The notes under the pieces are model-generated. The model saw only the letters and a list, made by a program, of their open reading frames with translations, did no database searches and had not been told where the DNA came from. 64,000 nucleotides of DNA from Elusimicrobiales bacterium (GTDB lineage: Bacteria > Elusimicrobiota > Elusimicrobia > Elusimicrobiales > UBA9959): NCBI GenBank assembly GCA_023701245.1, contig JAMPXK010000004.1, forward strand, positions 1-64,000, in the 5' to 3' direction. This document shows, in pieces, positions 8,938 through 16,715 of this stretch. Position 1 is the first letter of the stretch. Each line of letters begins with the position of its first letter. The translations under genes were made by a program, and so were the position numbers.

Positions 8938-8940
8938 CGG

Positions 8941-9801
8941 CTACGGCACCTGGCTCAGCCTGACCTTAAGACCTCCGGGGATGACCGCCCCGGAATAAAA
9001 ATCATGTTGGGAGTTCTCGGCGCCGGCGGCCATGGCCAGCGGGTCCACCCGGTAGCTGATCACCACTTCCCGTGCGGCTTTTTCCACCTTTACTATCTTG
9101 AAGATGCCGTTGGGCAGTTCGGAGACCGACACCAGCACCACCACCAGGTCCCTGGAGAAATCCGGCGCGGCGAAAGACGAGGGGACCGGCTTCAGGCCCG
9201 CGGCGGCTTCGGGGTTGGCGCTGCATTTGCGCGAGGCGGTAAAGGCGGCCCACGTTTCCGAACTTTTAAAAAGCTTGTAGTCCACGGGGGCTTTCAGCAG
9301 GGTCACCCCTTCCTGCCCGGGCCGGCGGCCCAGCTCGGGCATGGACGAACCGGCCAGGCTGGGTTCTTTGCCCGGGTCCAGGCCTATGCTCACCTTCTTG
9401 CCCAGGTCCGACTCCTTGAGCGAGACCGGGGCGGGCTTGTTCTTGTCGCCGCCGCTCAGTTCGCCCAGCATTTCCATCATGCCCTTAGGTTCCTCCACCA
9501 CGCCGCCAAAAGCCTTTTCCTTGACCAGCATGATGGCGCCTTCGGTCTTTACGGCCGCGGTGGACAGGCCCTGCCTGTAGGAGGGTATCATGGAGGCCCG
9601 GGGGGAGGCGCCCTGCCTGGCGGCGGCCAGCGCTTCCTGGGCCGCGGCTTCGGCGCTGGCGGCCTTGGGACCTTCCTGGCCGGGCAGGTCCAGGCGGCGG
9701 CCGGCCAGGCTGCCGAAGAAATTCACCAGCATCAGCAGGCTGAAAACCACGATAAGCCCGGAAAAAAGATAGATGAGGGTGCGCAGCAGCCTGGTATCCA
9801 T
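8941..9801 (-). CDS. Single-pass envelope protein with a PrcB-like C-terminal domain
   Basis: A 286-residue protein with an N-terminal transmembrane anchor (LIYLFSGLIVVFSLLMLVNFFG, about residues 10-31). A low-complexity Ala/Glu/Lys linker runs to about residue 170. The globular C-terminal domain, from about 175, has the strand pattern and the ...APDFSRDLVVVLVSV...GIFKIVKVEK... layout of PrcB-like domains, seen in proteins that bind or accompany surface proteases. No catalytic residues are visible. The name is by resemblance only. It is divergent from the GYF-like gene across a 155-bp AT-rich spacer that should hold both promoters. Confidence 0.5.
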   Translation of the reverse strand: MDTRLLRTLIYLFSGLIVVFSLLMLVNFFGSLAGRRLDLPGQEGPKAASAEAAAQEALAAARQGASPRASMIPSYRQGLSTAAVKTEGAIMLVKEKAFGGVVEEPKGMMEMLGELSGGDKNKPAPVSLKESDLGKKVSIGLDPGKEPSLAGSSMPELGRRPGQEGVTLLKAPVDYKLFKSSETWAAFTASRKCSANPEAAAGLKPVPSSFAAPDFSRDLVVVLVSVSELPNGIFKIVKVEKAAREVVISYRVDPLAMAAGAENSQHDFYSGAVIPGGLKVRLSQVP

Positions 9802-9956
9802 AGACGCAATTGTACAATTTCCGCCGCCGCCGCACCCACAAAGTATTTAACTATTAGTTATTATTTCCGTAACAGCCCTCGGGTAGAATTATATAGTCAT
9901 ACAGGTATAATTCCTTTTCAGCCCGGTTCAAGCCGCGGCTATATGGAGACAGCGCT

Positions 9957-11762
9957 ATGAAATATTGGGCATACGTCAATAACGAGATCCTCGGCCCCTT
10001 CGAAAAAGAGAAACTGCTGGAGCTGCCGTCTTTCTCGCCCTCCCTGCTGGTCTGCCCCCAGACCCCGGTAGGGGAAAAGACCGAGGACTGGAAGGAAACC
10101 TCCTCCTACCCGGAACTTTCAGCGCTCATAGCCTCCGGCGGCGGCGCCCCCAAGGCGGCCGACGCGCCCGCCCCGGGCGGAGAGACCCAGAAGCCCCTGC
10201 CCTCGCCCTCCGCGGCCACCGTGGCCTTCAAACCCCTTACCGCTTCCTCCATAGACCCGGTTGCCCCTTCGGACCATCATAAGATCGGCGGGGTGGACAT
10301 TCCCTCCAACCGCCTGAGCAAGAGCGCCGGGGCGGCGCCCGCCCCCGAAGCCGCCCCCGTACCCAATAACGCGGCCAGTTTCGACCCGGTCTCGCTTTCC
10401 CAGATAGGCCACAAAGCGGAAGCCGCCTCCCCCGCTCCGGCTCAGGAACAGGGCCGGCCTCCGGAAATGGAAACTTTCACCCAGGCCACCTCCGCCCAGA
10501 TAGGCGCCGCCCGCCCCCCTGAAATGGAGACTTTCGCCAGGCCCGCCTCTTTACAGGGGCAGCCCGCAGAGGCCCAGCCTCCGGCGGCCGGCATAGAACC
10601 GCAGGCCTCTCCCTTCGCCGCGCAGGCGCCGGCCCCGCAAGCCCAGGCCGCCGCGGCCCCCGCCGCTTCTTCCGGGATAGACGCGGCCCTGCTGCGCAAA
10701 CTGGAAGCCATGGAGAAGAACGTGGTTTCCCGCCAGGACATGGCCACCATGGTGGACCCGCTGCGCATGAAGCTGGAGCAGATGGGCGAAGTGATCTCTT
10801 CCATGAAGAACCAGCAGTTCCAGCGCGAGATCATGGACAAGCTGGCCTACCTGGAGAACGCGCTGGGCGATATTAAAGCCGGCATGAAGCAGGGCGCCGC
10901 CCCGGTCCAGGCCTCCATAGCCCCGGCGCCGGTAAAGGAAGCACCCGCGGCCACGGTTTTCGGCGTTAAGCCGGCCGCGGCCCAGAAGCCCAAGGCCGAA
11001 GTTCCGCCCCCCGCCAATATAGTGGACACCGGCAGCAAGCGTTCCAAACTGCCGGACCTGTTGAAAAAATCCGGTCGCCTGCTGGTCACTCTGGCGCTGC
11101 TGGCGGCCGTGGCGCTGGGCGCTGTGATAGGCCTTAAGAATTTCGGCATCTTCGACGCCACAGGCTTCATACCGTTCCCCCTGCCCTTCGTGGCGGCCGC
11201 GCCCGCCAAGCAGGAGCCGCAACAGCCGGCGGCGCAGGAGCCCCAGGCGCAGCCGCCGGCGGAACCGGCGCAGCCCGCGGAACCGGCGCAGCCCCCGGCC
11301 AAGGACATTTCCCCGGAGATAGTCTACTTCACGCGCACCTATAAATTGGCCGCGAACGGCCCCACCCTGGAAGACAAACTGGTGGAGTTCTGCCAGGCCG
11401 CCGGCGGCGACTATGGCCGCGTTGACTGGCAGGTAAAGCAGGGCGTGGAGGGTATTTTCGAGATCGCGGCCGTGGTGCCCGCCGGCAACAGCAGCCTGTC
11501 TTTCACCTTCGTGGCGGACTACAATAAAAAGACGCTGCTGCCCGCCGACGAGCGCGGCAAGCAGGCGCTGGACGCGGTGGCCGGCAAAAGCCCGCAAAAA
11601 CAGGCCGGGGCCGCCAAAGGCAAAGCCGCGCCCGCGCGCCAGGCCCGCAGGGCGGCGCCCAGGAAGGCCGCCCCGGTGGTAAAAAAGGCCGCCCCGGCGC
11701 CCAAGAAGGCGGCGCCGGCGGAAGAAGACGAATACGAATATGAGTACGAGGAGGAGGAATAG
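9957..11762 (+). CDS. GYF-like domain protein with one transmembrane helix and a basic/acidic tail
   Basis: A 601-residue protein of unknown role. Residues 1-60 (KYWAYVNNEILGPFEKEKL) match the GYF_2 pattern, a small peptide-binding fold common in bacterial membrane proteins. A Pro/Ala-rich linker follows, then a coiled coil around 245-300. One transmembrane segment lies near 375-395 (LLVTLALLAAVALGAVIGL). After a Pro/Gln linker comes a small alpha/beta domain (about 450-525). The end is a histone-H1-like Ala/Pro/Lys tail closing in an acidic run of Glu, Tyr and Asp. The peptide PPEMETF occurs twice, near 160-190. GGAG lies 9 bp before the ATG. A weak TATAAT is at 9906-9911. A bidirectional hairpin follows the stop. 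Confidence 0.65.
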   Translation: MKYWAYVNNEILGPFEKEKLLELPSFSPSLLVCPQTPVGEKTEDWKETSSYPELSALIASGGGAPKAADAPAPGGETQKPLPSPSAATVAFKPLTASSIDPVAPSDHHKIGGVDIPSNRLSKSAGAAPAPEAAPVPNNAASFDPVSLSQIGHKAEAASPAPAQEQGRPPEMETFTQATSAQIGAARPPEMETFARPASLQGQPAEAQPPAAGIEPQASPFAAQAPAPQAQAAAAPAASSGIDAALLRKLEAMEKNVVSRQDMATMVDPLRMKLEQMGEVISSMKNQQFQREIMDKLAYLENALGDIKAGMKQGAAPVQASIAPAPVKEAPAATVFGVKPAAAQKPKAEVPPPANIVDTGSKRSKLPDLLKKSGRLLVTLALLAAVALGAVIGLKNFGIFDATGFIPFPLPFVAAAPAKQEPQQPAAQEPQAQPPAEPAQPAEPAQPPAKDISPEIVYFTRTYKLAANGPTLEDKLVEFCQAAGGDYGRVDWQVKQGVEGIFEIAAVVPAGNSSLSFTFVADYNKKTLLPADERGKQALDAVAGKSPQKQAGAAKGKAAPARQARRAAPRKAAPVVKKAAPAPKKAAPAEEDEYEYEYEEEE

Positions 11763-11786
11763 CGGCAGCCGCTATCCACCAAAGGA

Positions 11787-11806
11787 CCCCCGCCGCCCGG
11801 CGGGGG
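11787..11806. terminator. Bidirectional hairpin between convergent genes
   Basis: An 8-bp perfect GC stem (11787-11794 with 11799-11806) and a 4-base loop sit between the stop codons of the GYF-like gene and ddl. T-rich bases follow on both sides, so it can end transcription from either gene. Confidence 0.7.
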
Positions 11807-11808
11807 TT

Positions 11809-12888
11809 CTACTTTCTGGCGGTAGTAAGGCGGCGGCGGGCGGCCCGGCCGCGCCAGGCTATGGCCACCAGTTCCTTAAGCACCCGCTGCGGCTTCAGGC
11901 CTGTCTGGGCCCACAGCCGCGGGTAAAGGCTGTGCGAGGTGAAACCCGGCAGAGTGTTGATCTCGCAGAACCAGGCCCTGTTCACGTTCTTCGGGTCCAC
12001 AAAAAAGTCTATCCGGGCCATGCCGGAACCGCCCAGCGCCAGGAAGATCTTTACGGCCAGGGCCCGTAGCTTCCCGGAAACGGCGGCGGGCAGCGGGGCC
12101 GGCAGCAGGAAGTCCATGCCGTCGTCGTCCAGGTATTTGGCCTCGTAGTCGAAAAACTCGTGTTTGCCCTTGGGCACCACTTCGCCGCAAACGCTGGCCT
12201 TGGCCCCCGCCGGGGACCCCAGCACCCCGCAGACTATCTCGCGGGCCCGGTCTATGCCCTTTTCTATCATTACCGCCGTGTCGAAGCGGAAAGCGTTGAG
12301 CACCGCCGGGCGCAGGTCCGCCGCTTTCTTTACCTTGGAGACGCCCACGGAAGAGCCCTGCGCCACCGGCTTTACGAACAGCGGGAAGCCCAGGCGCGCG
12401 GCCTGCCTGAGCAGAGGGGCCATAGCGGCCTTCTGGTGGGCGCGGATCACCACGTGCGGCAGCACCGGCACGCCGTCCAGGGCCGCCAGTTCCTTGGAGA
12501 TCACCTTGTCCATCCCCACGGCCGACGCGGTAACGCCGCAGCCGGCATAGGGCAGTTCCAGCAGTTCCAGCAGGCCCTGCAGCACGCCGTCCTCACCGGT
12601 GGAACCGTGGATGATAGGGAACAGGGCGTCGGGCCGCACGCGGCCGCCGCCTTGTTTGAGAAAGCAGCCCGCGGCCAGCGAAGGCTCCAGCACAGGACCC
12701 TTCAGCGGGCGCCCGGCCTGCAGGTCCTTCATGGCGGCCAGCCGCCAGCCGCCGGCGCGCGGCGCGTAGATGGGCATTGGCAGGAAGCCCGCCTTGCGCA
12801 GGCCCGCGCAGACCGTCTTGGCGGATTCTATGGACACCTCGTGCTCGGGCGACCGGCCGCCGAAAATTACGCCTATTTTCTTTTTCAT
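11809..12888 (-). CDS. ddl: D-alanine--D-alanine ligase
   Basis: An ATP-grasp ligase that makes the D-Ala-D-Ala dipeptide for cell-wall precursors. The 359-residue product opens with IGVIFGGRSPEHEVSIESA, the N-terminal D-Ala-binding signature. It continues with HGSTGEDGVLQGLLE and the ATP-grasp region FPLFVKPVAQGSSVGVSK. The metal-binding end is ARIDFFVD...FCEINTLPGFTSHS, so the catalytic and Mg ligands are present. The C-terminus is followed by an Arg/Lys tail. GGAGA sits 8 bp upstream of the ATG. It follows mnmA by 17 bp on the same strand, consistent with one operon. Confidence 0.93.
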   Translation of the reverse strand: MKKKIGVIFGGRSPEHEVSIESAKTVCAGLRKAGFLPMPIYAPRAGGWRLAAMKDLQAGRPLKGPVLEPSLAAGCFLKQGGGRVRPDALFPIIHGSTGEDGVLQGLLELLELPYAGCGVTASAVGMDKVISKELAALDGVPVLPHVVIRAHQKAAMAPLLRQAARLGFPLFVKPVAQGSSVGVSKVKKAADLRPAVLNAFRFDTAVMIEKGIDRAREIVCGVLGSPAGAKASVCGEVVPKGKHEFFDYEAKYLDDDGMDFLLPAPLPAAVSGKLRALAVKIFLALGGSGMARIDFFVDPKNVNRAWFCEINTLPGFTSHSLYPRLWAQTGLKPQRVLKELVAIAWRGRAARRRLTTARK

Positions 12889-12905
12889 GACGAAGTTCTC
12901 CGTTG

Positions 12906-13964
12906 CTAGCGTTCTATTATACCGCCGCCGAGCACCCTGCTGCCGGCGTAAAAAACCGCGGACTGGCCCGGCGCCACCGCGAACTGCGGTTCGTCGAGCT
13001 TTACCCGCACCCGGCCGCCCGGGCCCGCCGTCACCAGGCAGGCGGCGGGTTTATGGTGGTAGCGGATCTGCACGGCGCTCCTGAAGTCCCCCTCCGCCCG
13101 AGGCTCCAGCCAGTTGAGGTCCCTGACCCAAAAAGAATCGGACCGGGCCGCCGCCAGGGGGCCCATAACCACTTCGTTCGTCCGCGGGCGCAATTCGGTC
13201 ACGTAGAGGCGCGCCCCGCCCTGCACACCCGTGCCGCGGCGCTGGCCGGGCGTAAAATTAAAGAAGCCGTTGTGCTTGCCTATGCGCCGGCCGGCCAGGT
13301 CCACTATATACCCCGGGCGCGGTTTTACGCCGGCGTACTTGCGCAGGTACTGGTCGTAATTGCCCTCGGTCACAAAACAGATGTCGTTGGATTCCGGCTC
13401 CGAGGCGCTGGGCAGGCCGAAGTCGGCCGCCGCCTTGCGCACTTCTTTCTTGGTCATGTTCCCCAGCGGGAACAGCACCTGTTCCAGCTGCTCCCGGCGC
13501 AGGCAGTAGAGGAAATAGCTCTGGTCCTTGAGCGGGTCGGCGCCGCGGTAAAGCCCCCAATTGCCGGCCGCTTTCTTTATGACGGCGTAATGGCCGGTGG
13601 CCAGCGCGTCGGCGCCCAGGGACCGCGCGATATCGAAGAGGTAGGAGAACTTGAGGTGGCGGTTGCACTCCACGCAGGGGTTGGGGGTGGAGCCGGCCAG
13701 GTAGCCGCGCACGAAGTCGTCTATGACGGTCCTGGAAAAAAGGCCCTGCGCGCTCTTGAAATAATGGCGTATGCCTACGGCCTGCGCCGAGGCGCGGGCC
13801 TTGGCGGCGCTGTCCGCCCCGCCGCAGCACTTCACCGCGTCGCGGCGCTCCGCGAACAGCCGCAGCGTGACGCCTATGACCTCATGCCCCTCGGCCTTCA
13901 GCAGGGCCGCGGTCACGGACGAATCCACTCCGCCGGACATGGCTACCACCACTTTTTTCTTCAT
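12906..13964 (-). CDS. mnmA: tRNA-specific 2-thiouridylase MnmA
   Basis: Thiolates U34 of Lys, Glu and Gln tRNAs using a cysteine persulfide relay. The 352-residue product has the PP-loop SGGVDSS at 10-16. The first active Cys, C97, is in TPNPCVEC. The second, C196, is in SNDICFVTEG. The family GHYA (near 124) and LKDQSYFL are present, and a C-terminal beta-barrel ends in FAVAPGQSAVFY. All catalytic residues are intact. It is the first gene of a likely mnmA-ddl operon. It is separated from the upstream motility genes by a strong terminator hairpin. Confidence 0.94.
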   Translation of the reverse strand: MKKKVVVAMSGGVDSSVTAALLKAEGHEVIGVTLRLFAERRDAVKCCGGADSAAKARASAQAVGIRHYFKSAQGLFSRTVIDDFVRGYLAGSTPNPCVECNRHLKFSYLFDIARSLGADALATGHYAVIKKAAGNWGLYRGADPLKDQSYFLYCLRREQLEQVLFPLGNMTKKEVRKAAADFGLPSASEPESNDICFVTEGNYDQYLRKYAGVKPRPGYIVDLAGRRIGKHNGFFNFTPGQRRGTGVQGGARLYVTELRPRTNEVVMGPLAAARSDSFWVRDLNWLEPRAEGDFRSAVQIRYHHKPAACLVTAGPGGRVRVKLDEPQFAVAPGQSAVFYAGSRVLGGGIIER

Positions 13965-13990
13965 ATGCCGTTTACTATTCTAATAAATAA

Positions 13991-14016
13991 AAAAGAGGGC
14001 CGGAGGGCCCTCTTTT
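13991..14016. terminator. Intrinsic terminator of the flbD-motAB operon (symmetrical)
   Basis: An 11-bp perfect stem (AAAAGAGGGCC with GGCCCTCTTTT) closes a four-base loop. The A and T ends make it functional on both strands. It lies 17 bp past the last gene of the motor operon and upstream of mnmA, insulating the two transcripts. Confidence 0.85.
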
Positions 14017-14033
14017 CACGCCGCGCGCCGCGG

Positions 14034-14777
14034 CTACTGGCCGAAATCGAAACCTTTGAACAGGTCTTCTTCCGCCTTGTCGCCTCCGGCCGGCTGCGCC
14101 GGAGTATTCTCGGCGGGTTTTACCGGCTCGGGCCCCCTGGACCCGGGCAGCACCTGCAGGCGGCCGCGGCCTTCGCCCACCGGCTGCACTATCACCTTGC
14201 GCACGCCTTCCGCGAAAGCGAGGAACCCGGTATCCATGTTGTAGTACATCCGGAAAGGGGACTCCTTCATCTGCGGCTCGTAGGCCTTGCCCAGGTTTAT
14301 CTTCTGCTGGTCCCAGCCGGGGTTGTACACCAGCTTGCCGCGCACGTCCACCTCGCCGTCCACCACCGGCAGGGAAAAATGGATCTTGTAGAGGCCCATG
14401 GTGTCGCTGATGCCGGGCGCGAAGGACAGGTTTATCTGGGCATTGGCGTTCTCTTCGGGGGCGGCCTCAAGGCCGTCAGTGACCTCGGCCGCGCCGGTCT
14501 TGGACTTGCCGGTGTCGGGCTGCACCTTTACGGTGACGCCCTCTATGGGGTTGCCCTGGTAATCGGTCACCACGCCCTGGATGTTGCCGTCCAGGAACAT
14601 ACCCATCTTCACGGTGGAGAAGAAGAGCATTTCGCGCTTGCCCATCACCTTCTTGGTCAGCGACAGGTCTCCCACGCGGGAGTCCGTGTAATCCACCACC
14701 TTGAGCTTTTTAAACCCGCCGCAGCCGGCCAGGGCCGGCAGCAGCAGCAGCGTGACTAGAAATCTGGTCTTGTTCAT
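14034..14777 (-). CDS. Lipoprotein with a carboxypeptidase-regulatory-like domain, last gene of the motAB operon
   Basis: A 247-residue lipoprotein: MNKTRFLVTLLLLPALAGC places the lipidated Cys at 19. The frame opens 42 codons upstream inside motB, but GGGAG sits 9 bp before this ATG and the signal peptide begins here. Residues about 60-175 contain GNIQGVVTDYQGNPIEGVTVKV and matching strands, a transthyretin-like/CarboxypepD_reg beta fold. The C-terminus is Pro/Glu-rich. It follows motB by 19 bp. In classical flagellar operons fliL and fliM often follow motB. Here a lipoprotein takes that place, so it may be a periplasmic or outer-membrane accessory of the stator. That role is inferred from position. 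Confidence 0.65.
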   Translation of the reverse strand: MNKTRFLVTLLLLPALAGCGGFKKLKVVDYTDSRVGDLSLTKKVMGKREMLFFSTVKMGMFLDGNIQGVVTDYQGNPIEGVTVKVQPDTGKSKTGAAEVTDGLEAAPEENANAQINLSFAPGISDTMGLYKIHFSLPVVDGEVDVRGKLVYNPGWDQQKINLGKAYEPQMKESPFRMYYNMDTGFLAFAEGVRKVIVQPVGEGRGRLQVLPGSRGPEPVKPAENTPAQPAGGDKAEEDLFKGFDFGQ

Positions 14778-14796
14778 AGCGTTCTCCCTCGCGGGA

Positions 14797-15582
14797 TCAG
14801 TTTCCGCCTTCGGCGGCAGCGGCTTCGGCCGCGGGTTCTTCGGCGGCGGGCGCCTCGCCTTCGGGCGCGGGCGCGTTCTCGAGCGGCGCCGGGGGCTGGG
14901 CATTGGGCTCCGGCGGCTTAAGTTCGCCCGCTCCGGGCTTGGGCGGGGCCATACCGGGCGCGTCGGGGTAAGGATTGTTCTTGATGAAGAACACTACCCG
15001 CCGGTTCTTCTTCCTGTTCAATTCGTTGTCGTTGGGCACTATCGGGTGGTACTCGCCGTAGCCTACCGCGGCCAGGTGCTTGGGCGGGAAACTCTCCCCC
15101 AGCAGGGATTTGACCACGCTGGTGGCGCGCGCCGTGGAAAGCTCCCAGTTGGAAGCGAACTGCTTGGTGGCTATCGGGACATTGTCGGTGTGGCCTTCCA
15201 CTATGATATCGTGCTTTTCGGCCAGCTTCAGCAGCACCGGGCTGATCTTGTCCAGCTGGGACTTCATCTGGTCGGTCAGTTCGGCGCGGCCGCTCTCGAA
15301 GAAGGCCACCTGGCTCTGTTCTTCCAGGGTGATGCGCATGCCTTCCTTGTCCATCTGCACCTGCCCGGCCATCTTGCCCTCTTTGATCATCTCCTGGATC
15401 TGCTCCTGCGCCTTCTGCATGTCCTTGTTGAGGGCGGCGGACAGGGCGTAAAGGATGACGAAGAAGCAGACCAGCTCGGTCATGAGGTCGGCGTAGTTGA
15501 CCATCCACGGCGGGGCGGGGTGGCCTATCGCGGCCACCCTGGAGTCGTCCTCCGGGATCATCCCTTTTACTCTTATAGCCAT
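14797..15582 (-). CDS. motB: MotB-like stator protein
   Basis: The proton- or sodium-driven stator subunit that anchors to peptidoglycan. The 261-residue product has one transmembrane helix near 27-47 (PWMVNYADLMTELVCFFVILYALSA). The Asp in YADLMT corresponds to the ion-carrying residue D32 of E. coli MotB. A plug/linker helix (MQKAQEQIQEMIKEG) follows. The OmpA-like peptidoglycan-binding domain covers about 90-215, with VEGHTDNVPI and NWELSTARATSVV. A Pro/Ala/Glu-rich tail ends it. It sits 13 bp after motA. All elements needed for a working stator are visible. What it drives here is uncertain, because the only rotor-like gene in view is the FliF-FliG fusion at 19147-21093. Confidence 0.88.
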   Translation of the reverse strand: MAIRVKGMIPEDDSRVAAIGHPAPPWMVNYADLMTELVCFFVILYALSAALNKDMQKAQEQIQEMIKEGKMAGQVQMDKEGMRITLEEQSQVAFFESGRAELTDQMKSQLDKISPVLLKLAEKHDIIVEGHTDNVPIATKQFASNWELSTARATSVVKSLLGESFPPKHLAAVGYGEYHPIVPNDNELNRKKNRRVVFFIKNNPYPDAPGMAPPKPGAGELKPPEPNAQPPAPLENAPAPEGEAPAAEEPAAEAAAAEGGN

Positions 15583-15595
15583 ACGGGGTTAAAGC

Positions 15596-16384
15596 TCAGG
15601 CCGCGGCCCCTTCTTTTTTCACGCTCTTGCGCTTTTCGGGTTCCAGGTAAGCTTTCAAATTGGCTTCCACCACGCTCGGGGTGGCGCCGCTCTGCAGCAG
15701 CAGCACGCCGCGGATGATGATCTCTTTTACGAAGAGTTCTTCTTCGGAGCGGTGCTTGAGCTTGCCGGCCATGGGCAGGAACAGCCAGTAGCCGGACCCC
15801 AGGCCGTAGAACGCGGCCGCCAGTGCCAGGGCCATGCGCCGCGGCACCTGGGCCACATCGTCGATGGAGGAAAGCATCAGGATCATGCCCAGCACCGTGC
15901 CGATGATGCCGAACGCCGGGGCGTAAGTGCCCAGGGCGTTGAAGATCTCGCGGCCGGCCTTATGGCGCTCGCGGATGAAGTCCAGTTCGGTCTCGAGCAT
16001 GTTGCGGATGAACTCGTGGTCGGCGCCGTCGATGACCAGCTGGACGGCGCGCTTGAGGAAGTCGTTGTCGATGCTCTTGGCGTCGGCTTCCAGCGCCAGG
16101 AAGCCTTCTTTCTTGGCCTTCTGGGACAGGGAGACGAAGGTGGAGACCAGCTTGGAAGTGTCTTCGCCCTTGGAGGCCATGACCTTCTTGAGCACCTTGC
16201 CCGTGCCGATGACGGAGGAGAGCGGGAAATTGACCAGCAGCGCGCATAACGTGCCGCCCATGACCACCAGGAAGGCTTCCACGTTGAGGAACGGCTTGAA
16301 GCCGGCCATGCCTTCGCCCAGGTAGACCGAGGCCACCACGAAGCCGAAAAAGACCACTATGCCGCTTAATGTCGCGATATCCAT
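15596..16384 (-). CDS. motA: MotA-like stator protein
   Basis: The four-helix inner-membrane stator subunit that pushes on FliG. The 262-residue product has the MotA layout. Helices 1-2 lie at the N-terminus (IATLSGIVVFFGFVVASVYLGEG, VEAFLVVMGGTLCALLVNF). A large cytoplasmic loop holds the conserved charged stretch (MLETELDFIRERHKAGREIFNALGTYAPAFGIIGTVLGMI), and helices 3-4 follow. The conserved Pro in TYAPAFG is the one next to the ion path. It is flanked by flbD (15 bp) and motB (13 bp), the order flbD-motA-motB known from flagellar operons of spirochaetes and Firmicutes. Confidence 0.9.
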   Translation of the reverse strand: MDIATLSGIVVFFGFVVASVYLGEGMAGFKPFLNVEAFLVVMGGTLCALLVNFPLSSVIGTGKVLKKVMASKGEDTSKLVSTFVSLSQKAKKEGFLALEADAKSIDNDFLKRAVQLVIDGADHEFIRNMLETELDFIRERHKAGREIFNALGTYAPAFGIIGTVLGMILMLSSIDDVAQVPRRMALALAAAFYGLGSGYWLFLPMAGKLKHRSEEELFVKEIIIRGVLLLQSGATPSVVEANLKAYLEPEKRKSVKKEGAAA

Positions 16385-16399
16385 TTTAAACCCTCAGGC

Positions 16400-16624
16400 T
16401 CACTTCTTCTCGAAACCTTCCAGCGGGTTGACGCAGCGCCGCTCGGCGTACACCTGCTTCTTGTACTCCACTATCTTAGCGATGACGGAGTCCACGGAAT
16501 CCCTTACCAGGAAGCGGTTGCCGGTGGCGAGGTTAAGCACCGTGTCGGGCGACGCCTCCACGCTCTCTATAAGCTCGGCGTTCACCACTACCAGCGTCCC
16601 GTTGAGTTTTTCGAGTTTTATCAT
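16400..16624 (-). CDS. flbD: FlbD-family flagellar protein
   Basis: A small cytoplasmic protein of the FlbD family, found beside motA in many flagellar operons; its molecular role is unresolved. The 74-residue product begins MIKLEKLNGTLVVVNAELIE and contains ESVEASPDTVLNLATGNRFLVRDSVDSV, which fits the family length and pattern. It is the first gene of the flbD-motA-motB-lipoprotein operon. A TATAAT at 16633-16638 on the minus strand lies only 8 bp before the ATG, so the message may have almost no leader. Confidence 0.85.
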   Translation of the reverse strand: MIKLEKLNGTLVVVNAELIESVEASPDTVLNLATGNRFLVRDSVDSVIAKIVEYKKQVYAERRCVNPLEGFEKK

Positions 16625-16632
16625 TGGAATAA

Positions 16633-16638
16633 ATTATA
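16633..16638 (-). promoter_or_regulatory. Candidate -10 box before flbD
   Basis: TATAAT on the minus strand, 8 bp from the flbD ATG. No good -35 box is visible, so this is tentative. Confidence 0.35.
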
Positions 16639-16663
16639 CTTAAAATTAACCGGCCTAAATGAA

Positions 16664-16700
16664 GGCGGGGCAGGTAAGGCCTCCCCCCCGTTGCCCCGCC
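16664..16700 (-). terminator. Hairpin downstream of the coiled-coil gene
   Basis: A 9-bp perfect stem (GGCGGGGCA with TGCCCCGCC) closes a 19-base loop, 15 bp past the stop of the coiled-coil gene. The T-tract after it is poor, so termination may be partial and allow reading into flbD. Confidence 0.5.
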
Positions 16701-16715
16701 GAGAGCGCCAGACCG

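Noticed and set aside
12903-14759. A 618-codon plus-strand frame across mnmA and the lipoprotein gene
   Set aside because: It crosses two confident minus-strand genes and a terminator, so it is a shadow.
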